A DNA stretch of 64,000 bases, from the NCBI GenBank assembly GCA_035771175.1, contig CM069589.1, positions 23,640,201-23,704,200 on the forward strand, read 5' to 3'. Shown here piece by piece: positions 63,101 to 64,000 of this stretch (its first letter is position 1; every line of letters begins with the position of its first letter). The stretch is from Paratinospora sagittata. Taxonomy: Eukaryota > Streptophyta > Magnoliopsida > Ranunculales > Menispermaceae. The notes below the pieces were generated by a model. The model did not search any database and was not told where the DNA came from. It was given only the letters and a program-made list of their open reading frames with translations. A program made the translations under genes and the position numbers.

Positions 63101-64000
63101 TCCTATTTCTAACGGATGTTCAATCACACAAATTGGACTCGGAATGAAAACGTTGTGGTTATTTTAAAGTTTCACATAGATCAGTCAATTACTTCTCGAT
63201 TGAATCGATAAGAAAAATTCAAATAGACTTACAGTTTAATCTTGACAATGATATGAGTTAATAAAAAGGCGTTGAAAATATTGTTTCTTCTTCTTTCCAA
63301 GGAGTGTGCAATCACTCCAATTGGAGTCTGGGACAAAACGTTATGGGTATTTGAATGTTTGTTCCCATTGACCAACATACTTATGAATCTAATCAGCAAT
63401 AAAAATTCAAAAGCCGTAGCCATTTCATTCGAAGTGTGATTTGAGTTATATAGAAGGTGTTTAAAATATCGTTTCTTCTTCTTTCCAACGCATTTTCAAT
63501 CACTGAAATCAAAGTCAGGAATAAAATGTTATGGCTATTTGAATGTTTTTTGCCAATCAATCAACTTACTTATCGAAAAAATCGTGAAGAAAAGTCCAAA
63601 TAACCGTAACTTTTCATCCCGACTTTGATTTGAATGATTGAAAAATAATTGAAAATGTCTTTCCTTCCTATTTCTAACGCATGTTCAATCACACAAATTG
63701 GAGTCGGAATGAAAAAGTTGTGGTTATTTTAAAGTTTCACACCGATCATTCAGTTACTTCTCGATTGAATCGATAAGAAAAATTCAAATAGACTTAAAGT
63801 TTAATCTTGACAGTGATATGAGTTAATAAAAAGGCGTTGAAAATATTCTTTCTTCTTCTTTCCAAGGAATGTGCAATCACATAAATTGGAGTCTGGGACA
63901 AAACGTTATGGCTATTTGAATGTTTGTTACCCATTGACCAACATACTTATGAATCTAATCAGCAATAAAAATTCAAAAGCCGTAGCCATTTCATTGGAAG
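57100..64000. repeat. Block 7: Y-only monomers with a 1698-bp trimer period
   Basis: Landmarks are 57168, 57734, 58300, 58865, 59431, 59997, 60563, 61129, 61695, 62261, 62826, 63391 and 63957, all Y, 565-566 bp apart. Monomers at 59431, 59997 and 60563 recur as 61129, 61695 and 62261 at 1698 bp. Their markers are ggactcgg with cacatagatca, then ccttaac with catcccaac and aaaatttcaaaaag, then ccgtagctt. The third copy becomes a hybrid within 62261. A distinct Y form (cattcgaag, cactgaaatc, aataaccg) occurs at 58865 and again at 63391. Confidence 0.85.

Larger units (their letters stand above)
1..64000. repeat. Satellite DNA array, about 566-bp monomer, 113 copies, spanning the whole window
   Basis: The landmark aatcagcaat recurs from 551 to 63957 at spacings of 564-569 bp, with one 552-bp interval, giving 113 copies all in the same orientation. 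Every base between landmarks aligns to the same monomer, so no stretch is left for another feature. Monomers are themselves trimers of a 189-bp unit and are grouped into several HOR types. The array continues beyond both ends: the window opens inside subunit C and closes inside subunit C. Such arrays typically form centromeric or pericentromeric heterochromatin, or occupy sex or B chromosomes; which applies here cannot be decided from sequence alone. I do not recognise a named satellite family. Confidence 0.98.

Noticed and set aside
63229..63423. 64-codon frame on the - strand
   Set aside because: The complement of subunits B and C with no promoter, no start context and no conservation between copies.
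1..64000. CRISPR array
   Set aside because: The periodic unit is 566 bp and repetitive throughout; there are no short repeats separated by unique spacers.
1..64000. Ribosomal DNA intergenic spacer subrepeats
   Set aside because: No rRNA coding sequence occurs in 64 kb, and spacer arrays are far shorter than this.
1..64000. Telomeric or simple-sequence satellite
   Set aside because: Short pyrimidine runs such as cttcttctt occur once per subunit, but there is no tandem array of a 5-7 bp unit.
1..64000. Identity with a named insect satellite family such as Drosophila 1.688
   Set aside because: The AT-rich style and about 190-bp substructure are reminiscent, but I see no alignable sequence and cannot run a search.

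Overview
The whole 64-kb window is one uninterrupted satellite DNA array. I see no gene, RNA gene, transposon or unique sequence anywhere in it. It is eukaryotic heterochromatin, of the centromeric, pericentromeric or other constitutive kind. Base composition is AT-rich: a hand count of one subunit gives 60 G+C in 189 bases. CpG is not depleted: a hand count gives 19 in one 566-bp monomer. This argues against a heavily CpG-methylated genome (vertebrate, most flowering plants) and fits an invertebrate, but the species cannot be named from the sequence.

The repeat is built on several levels. (1) A basic unit of about 189 bp. (2) Three diverged basic units, A (189), B (188) and C (189), form a 566-bp monomer. 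I located 113 copies by the landmark aatcagcaat in subunit C (two copies with actcagc and two with aatctgc). Spacing is 564-569 bp throughout, with one 552-bp exception. (3) Monomers fall into two classes by the second half of C: X (aaaccgtggcc or aaaccgtagcc, then atttctttcgaag) and Y (aaaagccgtagcc, then atttcattggaag). (4) Groups of monomers form higher-order repeats (HORs), and the HOR changes along the array.

Layout: 1-8.17 kb, a 3398-bp six-monomer HOR with strict X/Y alternation; 8.17-13 kb, mixed monomers; 13-15.9 kb, the first HOR again; 16.06-19.7 kb, a 2831-bp duplication split by a block matching 7.76-8.72 kb; 19.7-26.5 kb, a different six-monomer HOR (3396 bp) in two copies; 26.4-29.8 kb, a three-monomer HOR (1697 bp) in two copies; 29.9-31 kb, a 565-bp tandem pair; 32.25-39.05 kb, a four-monomer HOR (2268 bp) in three nearly identical copies; 39-53.2 kb, a large segment repeated at offsets of 7364 and 4530 bp and containing a 1132-bp dimer duplication; 53.5-57.1 kb, 565-bp units in nearly perfect tandem; 57.1-64 kb, Y-only monomers with a 1698-bp trimer period.

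The most notable structure is inside the basic unit. Subunit A is an imperfect palindrome: two arms of about 48 nt pair at 42 of 48 positions around a 55-nt loop, and this is repeated in every monomer. B and C keep weaker traces of the same inverted symmetry, so the ancestral 189-bp unit was probably an inverted duplication. The loop of A carries a motif one base from the CENP-B box core in 13 copies. Identity figures below are eye estimates or hand counts, not computed alignments.
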